DNA of 9,130 nucleotides from JBGPIK01 sp041484845 (GTDB lineage Bacteria > Desulfobacterota > Binatia > UBA9968). The translations under genes were made by a program, and so were the position numbers. The notes beneath the pieces were generated by a model that saw only the letters and a program-made list of their open reading frames with translations, made no database searches and had not been told where the DNA came from. The DNA lies in the NCBI GenBank assembly GCA_041484845.1, contig JBGPIK010000278.1, positions 1 through 9,130 on the forward strand, in the 5' to 3' direction. Numbering within the stretch: position 1 is the first letter of the stretch; each line of letters starts with the position of its first letter. Of the stretch, positions 1 through 6,939 are shown piece by piece.

Positions 1-1
1 C

Positions 2-658
2 CGTGAATGGGAGGGCAACCCGCCAATGAACATGGAGAAGGGCCGGCCCTACGCTTTCCGAGAAGAGATCCCGGCGTTCGAACCGGTGGAATTGGCAGCG
101 TACGCGAAAAATATCACCTGGGTCAGCTCTCAGGATCCATACGCGGGCCTATTGGTGTCGATGCATCGAACCGGGCTGTGGCACGGTCGCTACAATGTCC
201 TTACCGAGCCGGCAATGAAACCGCGGGAAAGAAGCGGTCCCGTTCAAGCGGTAAAGAAAGAGCTGGAAGAAAAGCAAGCGAAAACGAGAAAAGCCTTGGC
301 ACGCGACCACAGCGGCTTTGAACAAGAGCTGTGGCGCAATTTCGCCGCGCTGCAAATTTTTGACCTGCTGTCGCTGTATTTTTGTTGTGACGGCTTCGCC
401 ACGGAAAATTCTTTCAAGGAGTACAAGATCACACCGGTCGGTGTTGATTACGGCAGCGAGGAAAAGGTTGATTTGCGCATCATGCCGAATGGGACGGGCG
501 CGGTGAGAATGGCGCCTTATCCTTTCGACGTTAGCCCGCTGCGCGTAGCTGTTCGCGCGCGAGTCGTTTCACCGATCAAAGGGAAAACCGAAAAGGCTTG
601 CGTCGAAGCCTATCACAAAGCGTCACGTCAACTTTTGCAGTTCGAAATATCAAAGTGA
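2..658 (+). CDS. DUF3891 family protein, 5' end outside window
   Basis: The frame is open from the first complete codon (position 2) to the TGA at 656-658, so the gene starts before the window; the ATG at 26 is probably internal. The in-frame residues before it (REWEG) and the following KGRPYAF fit the conserved DUF3891 stretch with a WRE core and a TGRP-like motif. Further on, DPYAGLLVSMHRTGLW, LQIFDLLSLYFC and the C-terminal AVRARVV block also match my memory of the family, which is typically about 250 residues; about 218 are visible here. No signal peptide or membrane segment is seen in this part. The biochemical function of DUF3891 is not known to me. It converges on the DUF1989 gene with only 18 bases between the two stops, and that gap shows no convincing terminator. 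Family call fairly sure; role unknown. Confidence 0.82.
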   Translation, partial: REWEGNPPMNMEKGRPYAFREEIPAFEPVELAAYAKNITWVSSQDPYAGLLVSMHRTGLWHGRYNVLTEPAMKPRERSGPVQAVKKELEEKQAKTRKALARDHSGFEQELWRNFAALQIFDLLSLYFCCDGFATENSFKEYKITPVGVDYGSEEKVDLRIMPNGTGAVRMAPYPFDVSPLRVAVRARVVSPIKGKTEKACVEAYHKASRQLLQFEISK

Positions 659-676
659 ACCGTTGGGGCTACGGCC

Positions 677-1315
677 TTACTCGTCGTAGATCTCCACTCG
701 GATCGCCTGTCCACGGCCCGATTCGGGACACGCGCTGGCCGCCACGAGGCAATCCATTTCCGCCCTGAAATCGACATGCGCTTCATCCTTGGGGCGTATC
801 AGGGTGTCGTACATAACACCCGTGTCCGGATCGATACGCATGCACTGAAAAATGTTGAACGGGCTGGGAACATCGTCCGGTAAAATGTTCCACGGTTTCA
901 CGGCCTCGCTGAGATTCTCCCAGCAGCCATGACCCGGAATATCTTCCGGCGCCTTCGGATTGATGTCCACGCCTTCGGCGAACACTCGCTTTGACATTCC
1001 TTTGGCGACCATCTCGAAACGCTTGCGGCTGCACATGCCTTTCTGCAGATCATGCCGCCCTTCGGTGAAAGTATCTTCGATGATCGTCAGCAGCAGGTTG
1101 TTTCGTTTCGAGTACAATATATCGCCCGTGCTGATAAAGATCTTCACCTGATTCGTCTTCGTTCTGGCCTGATCGAACCGCTCTGTTAAATCGTGAAGGT
1201 TAAAGGCCACGAAATCGACGATGCTCTTGCCCGCGATTCGCAGCCTTTGCCCTTTCTTCACTTCAAACGCCGCGCCGGAATTTTTCGGCACGACCTGACT
1301 CTTCAAAACCGCCAC
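677..1315 (-). CDS. DUF1989 (urea carboxylase-associated family) protein
   Basis: The predicted 212-residue protein matches the DUF1989 family pattern: an N-terminal AFEVKKGQRLRI segment, VDFVAFN, then STGDILYS, EDTFTEGRHDLQKGMCS, GCWENL, PSPFNIFQ, and the C-terminal AEMDCLVAASACPES. The conserved His and Cys residues of HDLQKGMCS and the Cys of SACPES are present and could bind metal, as inferred from family conservation. Some DUF1989 proteins sit beside urea carboxylase and act in guanidine/urea breakdown, but no such partner is visible here, so substrate is open. I prefer the GTG start at 1315 because AAGGAA lies 5 bases upstream (1321-1326). An upstream GTG at 1348 would add 11 residues but has only a weak GAAAGA before it. 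It is transcribed in the same direction as the ThDP enzyme gene but separated from it by more than 320 bases of repeat-bearing spacer, so co-transcription is uncertain. Confidence 0.83.
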   Translation of the reverse strand: MAVLKSQVVPKNSGAAFEVKKGQRLRIAGKSIVDFVAFNLHDLTERFDQARTKTNQVKIFISTGDILYSKRNNLLLTIIEDTFTEGRHDLQKGMCSRKRFEMVAKGMSKRVFAEGVDINPKAPEDIPGHGCWENLSEAVKPWNILPDDVPSPFNIFQCMRIDPDTGVMYDTLIRPKDEAHVDFRAEMDCLVAASACPESGRGQAIRVEIYDE

Positions 1316-1463
1316 GTCATTTCCTTTCAACACACGCCTGCCAAGCACGGTGATTCTTTCATCCAGCGGCTGAAAATGTCAATGGAGGACCACGAAGCGG
1401 CATCCGATTCGCCGTAAGCATCAACTACCTCGGCACCGCGATAAGAATCTTACTCCAGATGTC

Positions 1464-1488
1464 ACCCCCGAATGTATTTATCGGGGGT
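1464..1488. repeat. Perfect hairpin, arms ACCCCCGA/TCGGGGGT
   Basis: An 8-bp perfect inverted repeat (1464-1471 and 1481-1488) with a 9-base AT-rich loop. No T-tract follows on either strand, so it is not a classical terminator. It stands 20 bases from a second perfect hairpin of different sequence, and the pair looks like one dispersed palindromic element rather than two independent sites. Confidence 0.6.
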
Positions 1489-1508
1489 CCAGTTCCGGTC
1501 TCCCCTGG

Positions 1509-1533
1509 ATTCCCGCTTAAAGCATGCGGGAAT
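1509..1533. repeat. Dispersed palindrome, arms ATTCCCGC/GCGGGAAT
   Basis: An 8-bp perfect inverted repeat (1509-1516 and 1526-1533) with a 9-base loop. It is embedded in the context CTGGATTCCCGC...GCGGGAATGACGG, which I recognise as a very common intergenic palindrome type in environmental bacterial genomes and reminiscent of the neisserial dRS3 arms. With the hairpin at 1464-1488 it makes a two-hairpin REP-like or MITE-like unit in the spacer between the ThDP and DUF1989 genes. No tract of T residues follows directly. Confidence 0.6.
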
Positions 1534-1614
1534 GACGGACTTCGGAGAGGAGATTATTTTTACACGGCGAGTGCTAGGAATTAGACCCACAGAGATTAAA
1601 CAGACCTTTCGTTA

Positions 1615-1639
1615 GCGACTCCGAGCCTTTCCGAGTCGC
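1615..1639 (-). terminator. Hairpin just after ThDP gene stop (possible terminator)
   Basis: A 7-bp perfect stem (arms GCGACTC at 1615-1621 and GAGTCGC at 1633-1639) with an 11-base loop starts 2 bases beyond the stop codon of the minus-strand ThDP gene. The position suits a transcription end or a 3' protecting hairpin. The following minus-strand bases are TAACGAAAGG, not a U-tract, so an intrinsic terminator is doubtful. Confidence 0.35.
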
Positions 1640-1641
1640 CC

Positions 1642-3363
1642 CTATCGTTGCCGCGGATTGAAGTCATTCAGCACGACGTCAATGAGAGACAATTTCCCCT
1701 CCGCGTTGTAGCGCAACGCCTGCTCGATCGCCGCTTGAATCTCCTGGGGCTGCGTCACGCGCACGCCGTAGCCGCCGTGGGCCTTAGCGTACATTTGATA
1801 GTCGGGTCTTGGGGAGATCGGCCCGCCGTAGTGCACGCCTGTCTTCTTCGCTGCGCCATCGGGAAAATATCCAAGCAGGCTGAGCTCCATGGAGAAGTAG
1901 CGCCCGTTGTTAAAGACAACAATGTTGATCGGCAGTTGGTATTCTTCCGCGACGCCGAGACAAGATGGCACAGGGTTGTAATTCAAAGCCCCATCGCCGA
2001 TGAGCACAAAGACCGAACGCTGCCGCATCGCCAACTTAACCCCCAGGGCATAACCGAGTCCCACACCCAACCCGCCGGTGGCGCGCGCAAAATAGGACAT
2101 CGGTTCGCTCCGCGGAATCGCGTCGTGGATCAGCCCTCGATAGACGGTGGTCTCTTCCGTGATGATTGCGTCGCCAGGGATTGACCGGCCCAGTGCATGG
2201 CAAAGCCAGCGTGGGTCGATGGGAACGTCGCTCGCGTGCTGCTCCGCGTCTTCCTTAGACTTGGCGTGTTCGCGTTCATGTTGCCCGCGACTGCGCGTCA
2301 GGCGCTCTTCAACCAGCACCCGGTCAGCGTCGCTCCGGCGCAAACCTCTGGCGCGTTCGACCAATTTCTCCAGCGTGAACGCCGGTGGCGCGGCTAACGC
2401 AAGATCCACGTTGTAGCCCCAAAACGGCAACCGCGAGTTAGGGAATTCCTCGGCAATCGAAATGACTTTGCTATTTCCCTTTGGACCTTTGCTGGCGGGA
2501 TACCACGGGGTCACGGCCTCAACCATCAACACCAGATCGGATGACTCGACAAACTTGCGATCGTAGCGGAGGTGAAGCGGATGCGTTCGAGGGAAGTTCA
2601 CAAAAGCCGGGCGACGAGACTCCATGACCGGAATGGAAAACAGCTCGCAGAGCTGCACTAAATTTTCCACCGCCCGCGCATTACTGCCCAGGTGTTCGGT
2701 TACAACAATGGGGTTCTTTGCTGCCGCGATCATGCTCAGGGCTTTTTCTATGGCTCCGTCATCCACCACCATGGGGCGCGCGACTTCGTTCGCTCTAGTG
2801 ACTTCGGGTAGTTCCACTTCTTCCATCATGCACTCGAAGGGTACGCCGATGAGAACCGGTCCCGCCGGCGGCTCCATAGCGATGTGAATCGCCCGTTCCA
2901 GGGTGGGAACGAGCACGGCGGACGAGCTGATGCGATCGCTCCACTTTACACACTGCCGCAGAAGGCCTGGCGAGCCATTGAGGTCCGTGAGGTCATGGAG
3001 CCACTGGCCGCCGGGGTCCGCCACTTGTGTATTTTCTCCATAGGCCGCCACTTCGCCGGAACAGATCACCATCGGCGTTCGTTCATGGAAAGCCGCGCGT
3101 ATGACCATGGCGGCGTTGAGCGGACCGGCCGTGGCATGAAGCAACACCACTTGTGGTTTGCCGGTCGCCTTGGTGTAACCGGCCGCCATGGCGACGGCAA
3201 GCGCTTCATGGCGGCAGTTGATAAATCCAGGCTTGGTTATTCCTTGCGCCGCCTGCTGGGCCAATGCCTCCCAGATCGGCGGCCACTCCGACCCGGGTGA
3301 AGAAAAAATGTAGTCGATGCCAAGCCGTTGAATGGTTTTGAGCATCGCATGTCCGCCCTGCAT
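1642..3363 (-). CDS. Thiamine diphosphate-dependent enzyme, acetolactate synthase-like
   Basis: A 573-residue protein with the three-domain layout of the ThDP decarboxylase/acetolactate synthase superfamily. The N-terminal pyrimidine-binding domain (about 1-170) shows SSPGSEWPP and NCRHEALAVAMAAGY with Glu53 as the expected cofactor-activating glutamate. The middle domain (about 190-330) holds AAKNPIVVTEHLG. The C-terminal domain (about 385-560) holds the ThDP/Mg motif GDG (456-458), 26 residues, then NN (485-486). Length suits the family (550-600). It most likely decarboxylates or ligates a 2-oxo acid in the cytoplasm, but the substrate cannot be read; the sequence does not look like canonical IlvB, and no small subunit or FAD evidence is seen. 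The ATG at 3363 is preceded by a strong AGGAGA site 5 bases away; the ATG at 3345 is a weaker alternative. Its leader abuts the mobile-element debris. Confidence 0.87.
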   Translation of the reverse strand: MQGGHAMLKTIQRLGIDYIFSSPGSEWPPIWEALAQQAAQGITKPGFINCRHEALAVAMAAGYTKATGKPQVVLLHATAGPLNAAMVIRAAFHERTPMVICSGEVAAYGENTQVADPGGQWLHDLTDLNGSPGLLRQCVKWSDRISSSAVLVPTLERAIHIAMEPPAGPVLIGVPFECMMEEVELPEVTRANEVARPMVVDDGAIEKALSMIAAAKNPIVVTEHLGSNARAVENLVQLCELFSIPVMESRRPAFVNFPRTHPLHLRYDRKFVESSDLVLMVEAVTPWYPASKGPKGNSKVISIAEEFPNSRLPFWGYNVDLALAAPPAFTLEKLVERARGLRRSDADRVLVEERLTRSRGQHEREHAKSKEDAEQHASDVPIDPRWLCHALGRSIPGDAIITEETTVYRGLIHDAIPRSEPMSYFARATGGLGVGLGYALGVKLAMRQRSVFVLIGDGALNYNPVPSCLGVAEEYQLPINIVVFNNGRYFSMELSLLGYFPDGAAKKTGVHYGGPISPRPDYQMYAKAHGGYGVRVTQPQEIQAAIEQALRYNAEGKLSLIDVVLNDFNPRQR

Positions 3364-3368
3364 GGGTT

Positions 3369-3374
3369 TCTCCT
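3369..3374 (-). promoter_or_regulatory. Ribosome binding site AGGAGA of ThDP gene
   Basis: On the minus strand AGGAGA lies 5 bases before the ATG at 3363 and fixes that start over the later in-frame ATG at 3345. It is one of the clearest Shine-Dalgarno sites in the window. Confidence 0.7.
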
Positions 3375-3417
3375 ATCGGTACTGCTAGCTCCAGAGGTCA
3401 GCAAATTCGGAAGCTGA

Positions 3418-3452
3418 ATTTCCAATCCTCGATTTTCGATCTTCTATCCTCG
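3418..3452 (-). repeat. Five degenerate 7-bp tandem repeats, CGARRAT-like
   Basis: Read on the minus strand the units are CGAGGAT, AGAAGAT, CGAAAAT, CGAGGAT and TGGAAAT, in exact 7-base register, with two identical copies 14 bases apart. The array lies about 55-90 bases upstream of the ThDP start codon, in the leader between the group II intron remnant and that gene. Its purine-rich character and unit resemble the array at 6906-6933. No function is known; it may be a dispersed microsatellite-like element. Confidence 0.55.
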
Positions 3453-3496
3453 AAATCTCGCGCCTTGTTTCTAAGATCTTTCTCAACGAACTACCC

Positions 3497-3512
3497 CCGC
3501 AGCAAGCTGCGG
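3497..3512. repeat. GC-rich hairpin, arms CCGCAGC/GCTGCGG
   Basis: A 7-bp perfect inverted repeat (3497-3503, 3506-3512) with a 2-base spacer that would fold as a CAAG tetraloop on a 6-bp stem. It lies about 40 bases beyond the 3' end of the group II intron remnant. The minus-strand context GATACACCGCAGC...GGGGGTAG resembles a hairpin I recall as widespread in related genomes, so it is probably part of the pre-insertion site or of an older repeat. No U-tract follows. Confidence 0.5.
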
Positions 3513-3588
3513 TGTATCGAAAGAACTTTATAATAACTTGCCCCCTGGCGATAGGGGTCGGAAACGGCTCTGGCCGTCCCCGCCCTGC

Positions 3589-3621
3589 GAACCGTGCATG
3601 CGGTTCTCCCGCACACGGCTC
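3589..3621 (-). ncRNA. Group II intron domain V
   Basis: The 33-base minus-strand segment begins GAGCCGTG and ends CACGGTTC, forming the canonical 8-bp lower stem of domain V (including a G-U pair). A 2-base bulge (TG) on the 3' side separates it from an upper stem TGCGG/CCGCA capped by a GAGAA loop that contains the GNRA-type GAGA. This is the catalytic heart of a group II intron and is the best preserved part of the remnant. It follows the maturase stop by 17 bases. Confidence 0.85.
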
Positions 3622-3638
3622 TCCAGTCGGTGCTTTCC

Positions 3639-4088
3639 TCATCGGGATCGGCTCGCCAGCTTCCAAGCTGTATCCATGGTGAACAGTCCCTGGACCGCGA
3701 AGAATTGATTGGGCCAGCGCTGATGATCTTCTCGACAAAGTCCCATGCCCGGTCGCTTCTCCTGCTTTCGCAAGATCGCCCGCAACCGTCCATATGGCTA
3801 ACGGTCATCGGATGGGCATGCTTGAAATAGTTAAACCAGCCGCGCAGCATCGGATTCAATTCGGCGATGATTTTCGCCAAACTGTCCCCGCGCGTGCGCT
3901 TGGTCCTCATCCGGATGCGATCGCGCATGGACTTGCCACTTTTACACCTCACCCACCGTCGCCCCACTGCGAAGTGATAGCCCAGGAATTCAAAGCCCTG
4001 CCTCTGCTGCCGACAGTCTCCCACGTGGGTCTTCTCGGCATTGAGACTCAGGCCGTTGTCCTCCACCCAGGCTTTCACCTCCGCGCAA
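3639..4088 (-). pseudogene. ltrA: Group II intron reverse transcriptase/maturase, truncated and frameshifted
   Basis: Only the C-terminal part of the RT survives. From about 4083 down to 3788 one frame encodes AEVKAWVEDNGLSLNAEKT, then GFEFLGYHF, and LNPMLRGWFNYFKHAHP, typical of the end of the RT palm/thumb and the maturase X domain. Near 3783-3790 the coding frame shifts: the continuation, LRAILRKQEKRPG, HQRWPNQFFAVQGLF and a final ASRSR, is in another frame and ends at the TGA at 3639-3641. Compared with relatives a few residues are missing between MDG and LRAIL, so a small deletion of about 10-16 bases is the likely cause. The YADD catalytic motif and everything before it are absent. About 150 codons remain of a usual 400 or more. 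It is inactive. Confidence 0.85.
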
Positions 4089-5369
4089 CGGATTGAGCGC
4101 TCGGTACCGCTGACCCTGACGTCTAACGGGCCGACACACCTTAGCCGCTTGTTCTTTAAGCGGGGTTTGCACATGGACTGCAGCTAGTGCCGTCAGATGC
4201 CGTTCAGTGGCCGCCCGACTCACTTCAGCCCGCCGATAAAAGTCGGCCACGCTTCTGCGCAAGATACGCCATTGCTTGGGACTGCGGGGGTTATTCTCCG
4301 CACAACGAAAGCTTTTAAACTCCCTGGGCTCGTTAATCGTGGCTTCAACCCGCAATATGCTGCCCTTGTCGTAGAACTTAAGCGAGTTCTTGTTCACCCA
4401 GTGCTTGACCCGCACCCCCTCGCTGCCGCGACGCCGGTCGGTCATCACTTCATCGCTGACCCCTACCCGCCCCGGACGGCCCCAAAACCGAAGCACCTGT
4501 TCGGCTCCAAAACTCATCACGGCGTGATGCACCAGCGAGGGATAAATCCGCTTAAGCGCCTCACGATCACGAAACATGACGTCGGTAGCGTATTCGGTCT
4601 CGGCCGCCGTCCAGTAGTACTCCTGCTCGATGGGAGCGTTGATCTCGGCATACAGAGGATGGCATTGTCTCACCAACGGACCCAAAAGCTTACGCCAGTC
4701 GCTTTGGTGTTGCCGATCCATCAGCGCTTGGGCACGCGTGACATCGCTAATCCACGGATAACAGTTCTGCTCTCGCTGGTAGCTCATCCGGGCTCGGTCC
4801 ATCTGACGCCCCAGCCATTCCCTACCGTTCAGACACACTTGAATCAGAAACGGGAACCAGGTCTGAAGTCGCAGATGCAAAAAACCAAGCTCCTCGTGCA
4901 GCCAATAAAAATACAGGTGAATGCATTTACCCCACTGAAGCTTAAGTTCCAGCTTGCGGGTCACTCGATTGCCCCGCAAAAACCAGGTGTGGCACGGCTC
5001 GACGCAACTCAAGACCGCTATCAGCCCCTTGGCAACCTTGTCGCGTTGTTGGATCTGACGGGCCACTTCCTCTTTGCGCGTGCGGCTCGAAGACAGATAG
5101 ATCATCGGACGTTGATGCTGCCTAGCCAACTTCTCTGCCGCTTGACGCACGCGGCTGGTCAGATCGGTGGCGAACTTCTTAAAATCCTTCCACAACACCC
5201 CTTTCTGCCAAAGGTACTCTTCCATGACCGGCTGGTAATACAGGCTGCGCAGTGTCCCCTGCAGCCGAAGCCGATCCCAACCGTGCAAGACTCCAATCAC
5301 ATCGGATTCATGCCGCTGCACGAATGCACCGGCTACCTCATTCTTTGCTGTCGAGTGCGTTGTATTCAT
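3990..5369 (-). pseudogene. Transposase-like multicopy family protein, 3' end replaced by intron sequence
   Basis: This frame encodes about 460 residues. The first 427 or so (to RALNP, position 4089) belong to a conserved, often multicopy family I recall in environmental bacterial genomes, with FVQRHESDVIGVLHGWDRL near the N-terminus, SSRTRKEEVARQI, LQTWFPFLIQVCLNGREWL, ATDVMFRD, and KFYDKGSILRVEATIN followed by REFKSFR. Family members usually continue for several tens of residues with a helix-turn-helix-like tail; here the frame instead runs out of register through the group II intron RT gene and stops at 3990, giving a meaningless 32-residue tail. I chose the ATG at 5369, preceded by AAGGGTGGG, over the GTG two codons upstream. 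I do not know a proven function; the abundance and neighbourhood suggest a mobile element. The YDK...LRVE motif faintly recalls phage gene II/X replication initiators, which is only a hint. Confidence 0.65.
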
Positions 5370-5411
5370 GCCCACCCTTTACACCAACTAACCGATTCTG
5401 TCATTTTGGTT

Positions 5412-5424
5412 GCGGCTCTGCCGC
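5412..5424. repeat. Small GC hairpin, GCGGC-TCT-GCCGC, upstream of transposase-like gene
   Basis: A perfect 5-bp stem with a 3-base loop lies 43 bases upstream of the transposase-like ATG and 62 bases upstream of selA. The surrounding GGTTGCGGC...GCCGCGCGGGG looks like sequence I associate with the 5' flank of this multicopy element, so it may belong to the element end. The rest of the 5370-5485 divergent spacer shows no convincing sigma-70 promoter for either gene. Confidence 0.35.
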
Positions 5425-5485
5425 GCGGGGACCTTTCCGGTTCGTGTTGAAATTGCCGATTCCTTGTGCAAACCTGACATTCCCT

Positions 5486-6904
5486 ATGACCGCACAGGCC
5501 GTCAATCTTCTTCGCGATCTGCCTTCGATCGATCGCCTTCTCAACCATGAGCGCTGCGGGATTCTTTTACTTCGTTATAATCGGGATTACGTTGCCGAAA
5601 AGTGCCGCGCCGTTCTCGAAGATACCCGCGCCGCGGTGAGGCAGGGCAAAAGCCAGGCCGACATGCTGAGCGAAGGCGCGATCTTAGACCAGGTGGAGCA
5701 GCGCATTTATAGTGACAGCCAGCCTGGCCATATTCGGGTGATTAACGCCACCGGCACGATTCTCCACACCAATCTTGGCCGGGCGCTGTTACCGCAGGCC
5801 GCCATCGAAGCGATGGCGGAAGTCGCCGCCCATCCTATAAACCTCGAGTACGACTTGGCTGCGGGCAAACGGGGAAAACGCGAAGAGGTGCTCGAAAAAC
5901 TGCTGGTCGAATTGACCGGCGCGGAAGCGGCCACGGTGGTGAACAATAATGCCGCCGCCGTCCTCTTGGGATTAAATTCTTTAGCCGAAGGCAAAGAAGT
6001 CATCGTGTCGCGCGGTGAGCTGATCGAAATCGGCGGCTCCTTCCGCATCCCCGAGATCATGGCCAAGAGCGGAGCGGTGCTGAAGGAAGTCGGCAGCACG
6101 AACCGAACTCATCTGGCGGATTACGAAAAAGCCATCAGCGAAAACACCGCGTTGCTCCTAAAAGTCCATACCAGTAACTATAAAGTGATCGGGTTTACCG
6201 CTGAAGTCGAGCTCGATCAACTGGTTGCCCTCGGAAGGCAGCGCCAGCTTCCGGTGATGGAAGATCTCGGCAGCGGCGCATTCATCGATCTCAGCGTTTA
6301 CGGTCTGCCGAAAGAGCCGCTTGTGGCCGAGAGAATCAAGCTCGGCGCCGATCTCGTGACGTTTAGCGGCGACAAGATCCTCGGCGGTCCCCAGGCAGGC
6401 TTGATCGTCGGCAAGAAAGATTTAATCGCCCGAATGAGCAAAAATCATCTGCAACGCGCGCTGCGCTGCAGCAAGCTGACGCTGGCGGCGTTAGAAGCCA
6501 CGCTGCGACTCTACCGTCAATCGCCCGCTATCACCGAAGCTATTCCAACCCTGAAGGCCTTTACGCGCTCCATCGACGACATTCGAAAAATGGGCGAACA
6601 AGTGCTGCCAAGACTACAATCGGCCTTAGGCAAGGAGTTTCACGTTACGATGGAAGATTCGACGTGCCAAATCGGCAGCGGCGCCCTGCCAACCGAAGAA
6701 CTGCCGACCGTGGTCTTGGCCATCGTGCATGTGACCCAGAGCGCAACGCGCATCGGGCAACAATTCCGCGCCGCGCAGCCGCCGATCATCGGCCGGATCC
6801 GCGACGACCGATTTCTCCTCGATCTTAGAACTACCTTCAATCCTGAAGACGTGGTCCCAAATTTTACAGACAAGACAATCGATGGTAACGTTTCGATTCC
6901 ATAG
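5486..6904 (+). CDS. selA: L-seryl-tRNA(Sec) selenium transferase
   Basis: SelA is a PLP-dependent cytoplasmic enzyme that converts Ser-tRNA(Sec) to Sec-tRNA(Sec) using selenophosphate. The 472-residue product matches the family length (about 460-470). It starts MTAQAVNLLRDLPSIDRLL, equivalent to the LPAIDRLL start of known SelA proteins, which fixes the ATG at 5486; the frame is open further upstream but that part overlaps the opposite-strand transposase-like gene and is not SelA-like. Visible motifs are RVINATGTILHTNLGRA, VVNNNAAAVLL, SRGELIEIGGSFRIP, and TFSGDKILGGPQAG, where Lys297 is the expected PLP Schiff-base lysine. No good Shine-Dalgarno site precedes the ATG. It is followed after 35 bases by selB, so the two are surely co-transcribed. 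The stop is TAG at 6902-6904. Confidence 0.96.
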   Translation: MTAQAVNLLRDLPSIDRLLNHERCGILLLRYNRDYVAEKCRAVLEDTRAAVRQGKSQADMLSEGAILDQVEQRIYSDSQPGHIRVINATGTILHTNLGRALLPQAAIEAMAEVAAHPINLEYDLAAGKRGKREEVLEKLLVELTGAEAATVVNNNAAAVLLGLNSLAEGKEVIVSRGELIEIGGSFRIPEIMAKSGAVLKEVGSTNRTHLADYEKAISENTALLLKVHTSNYKVIGFTAEVELDQLVALGRQRQLPVMEDLGSGAFIDLSVYGLPKEPLVAERIKLGADLVTFSGDKILGGPQAGLIVGKKDLIARMSKNHLQRALRCSKLTLAALEATLRLYRQSPAITEAIPTLKAFTRSIDDIRKMGEQVLPRLQSALGKEFHVTMEDSTCQIGSGALPTEELPTVVLAIVHVTQSATRIGQQFRAAQPPIIGRIRDDRFLLDLRTTFNPEDVVPNFTDKTIDGNVSIP

Positions 6905-6905
6905 T

Positions 6906-6933
6906 TCGAAATCCGAAATCTAAAATCCGCAAT
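6906..6933 (+). repeat. Four degenerate 7-bp repeats in the selA-selB spacer
   Basis: The 35-base spacer between the selA stop and selB start consists almost wholly of the units TCGAAAT, CCGAAAT, CTAAAAT and CCGCAAT in exact 7-base register. The unit resembles the one at 3418-3452. The array leaves little room for a ribosome binding site (only TAAG before the selB ATG), so selB may depend on translation coming through from selA. Confidence 0.55.
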
Positions 6934-6939
6934 TAAGCC

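Larger units (their letters stand above)
3550..4088 (-). mobile_element. 5'-truncated group II intron remnant
   Basis: On the minus strand this stretch runs from the middle of a maturase gene through domain V and a domain VI-like hairpin to an approximate intron 3' end near 3550. Domains I-III, most of domain IV and the 5' splice site are missing: at about 4088 the sequence switches abruptly to an unrelated transposase-like gene. Without domain I and the 5' boundary it cannot splice or move on its own. The 3' boundary is placed from the domain VI-like GGGGACGGC...GCCGTTTCC pairing followed by CCCCTAT and may be off by several bases. The arrangement (RT stop, 17 bases, domain V) is that of bacterial group II introns with the ORF in domain IV. 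Confidence 0.85.

Noticed and set aside
26..28. ATG as the start of the DUF3891 gene
   Set aside because: The frame is open to the window edge and the residues before the ATG already match the family, so it is internal.
1648..2184. 178-codon plus-strand frame inside the ThDP gene
   Set aside because: Antisense to the conserved C-terminal ThDP domain; no independent support.
3418..3452. CRISPR array
   Set aside because: Units are 7 bases and directly adjacent, with no spacers or cas genes.
4197..5450. Long plus-strand open frame opposite the transposase-like gene
   Set aside because: It lies antisense to a recognisable conserved protein, its translation is low-complexity-like and matches no family I know; it is a by-product of codon bias on the other strand.
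5447..5475. Sigma-70 promoter TTGAAA with 17-base spacing before selA
   Set aside because: The matching -10 hexamer would be AAACCT, which is too far from TATAAT.
5252..5485. Upstream extension of selA
   Set aside because: The frame is open but overlaps the opposite transposase-like gene, and SelA homology begins only at the ATG at 5486.
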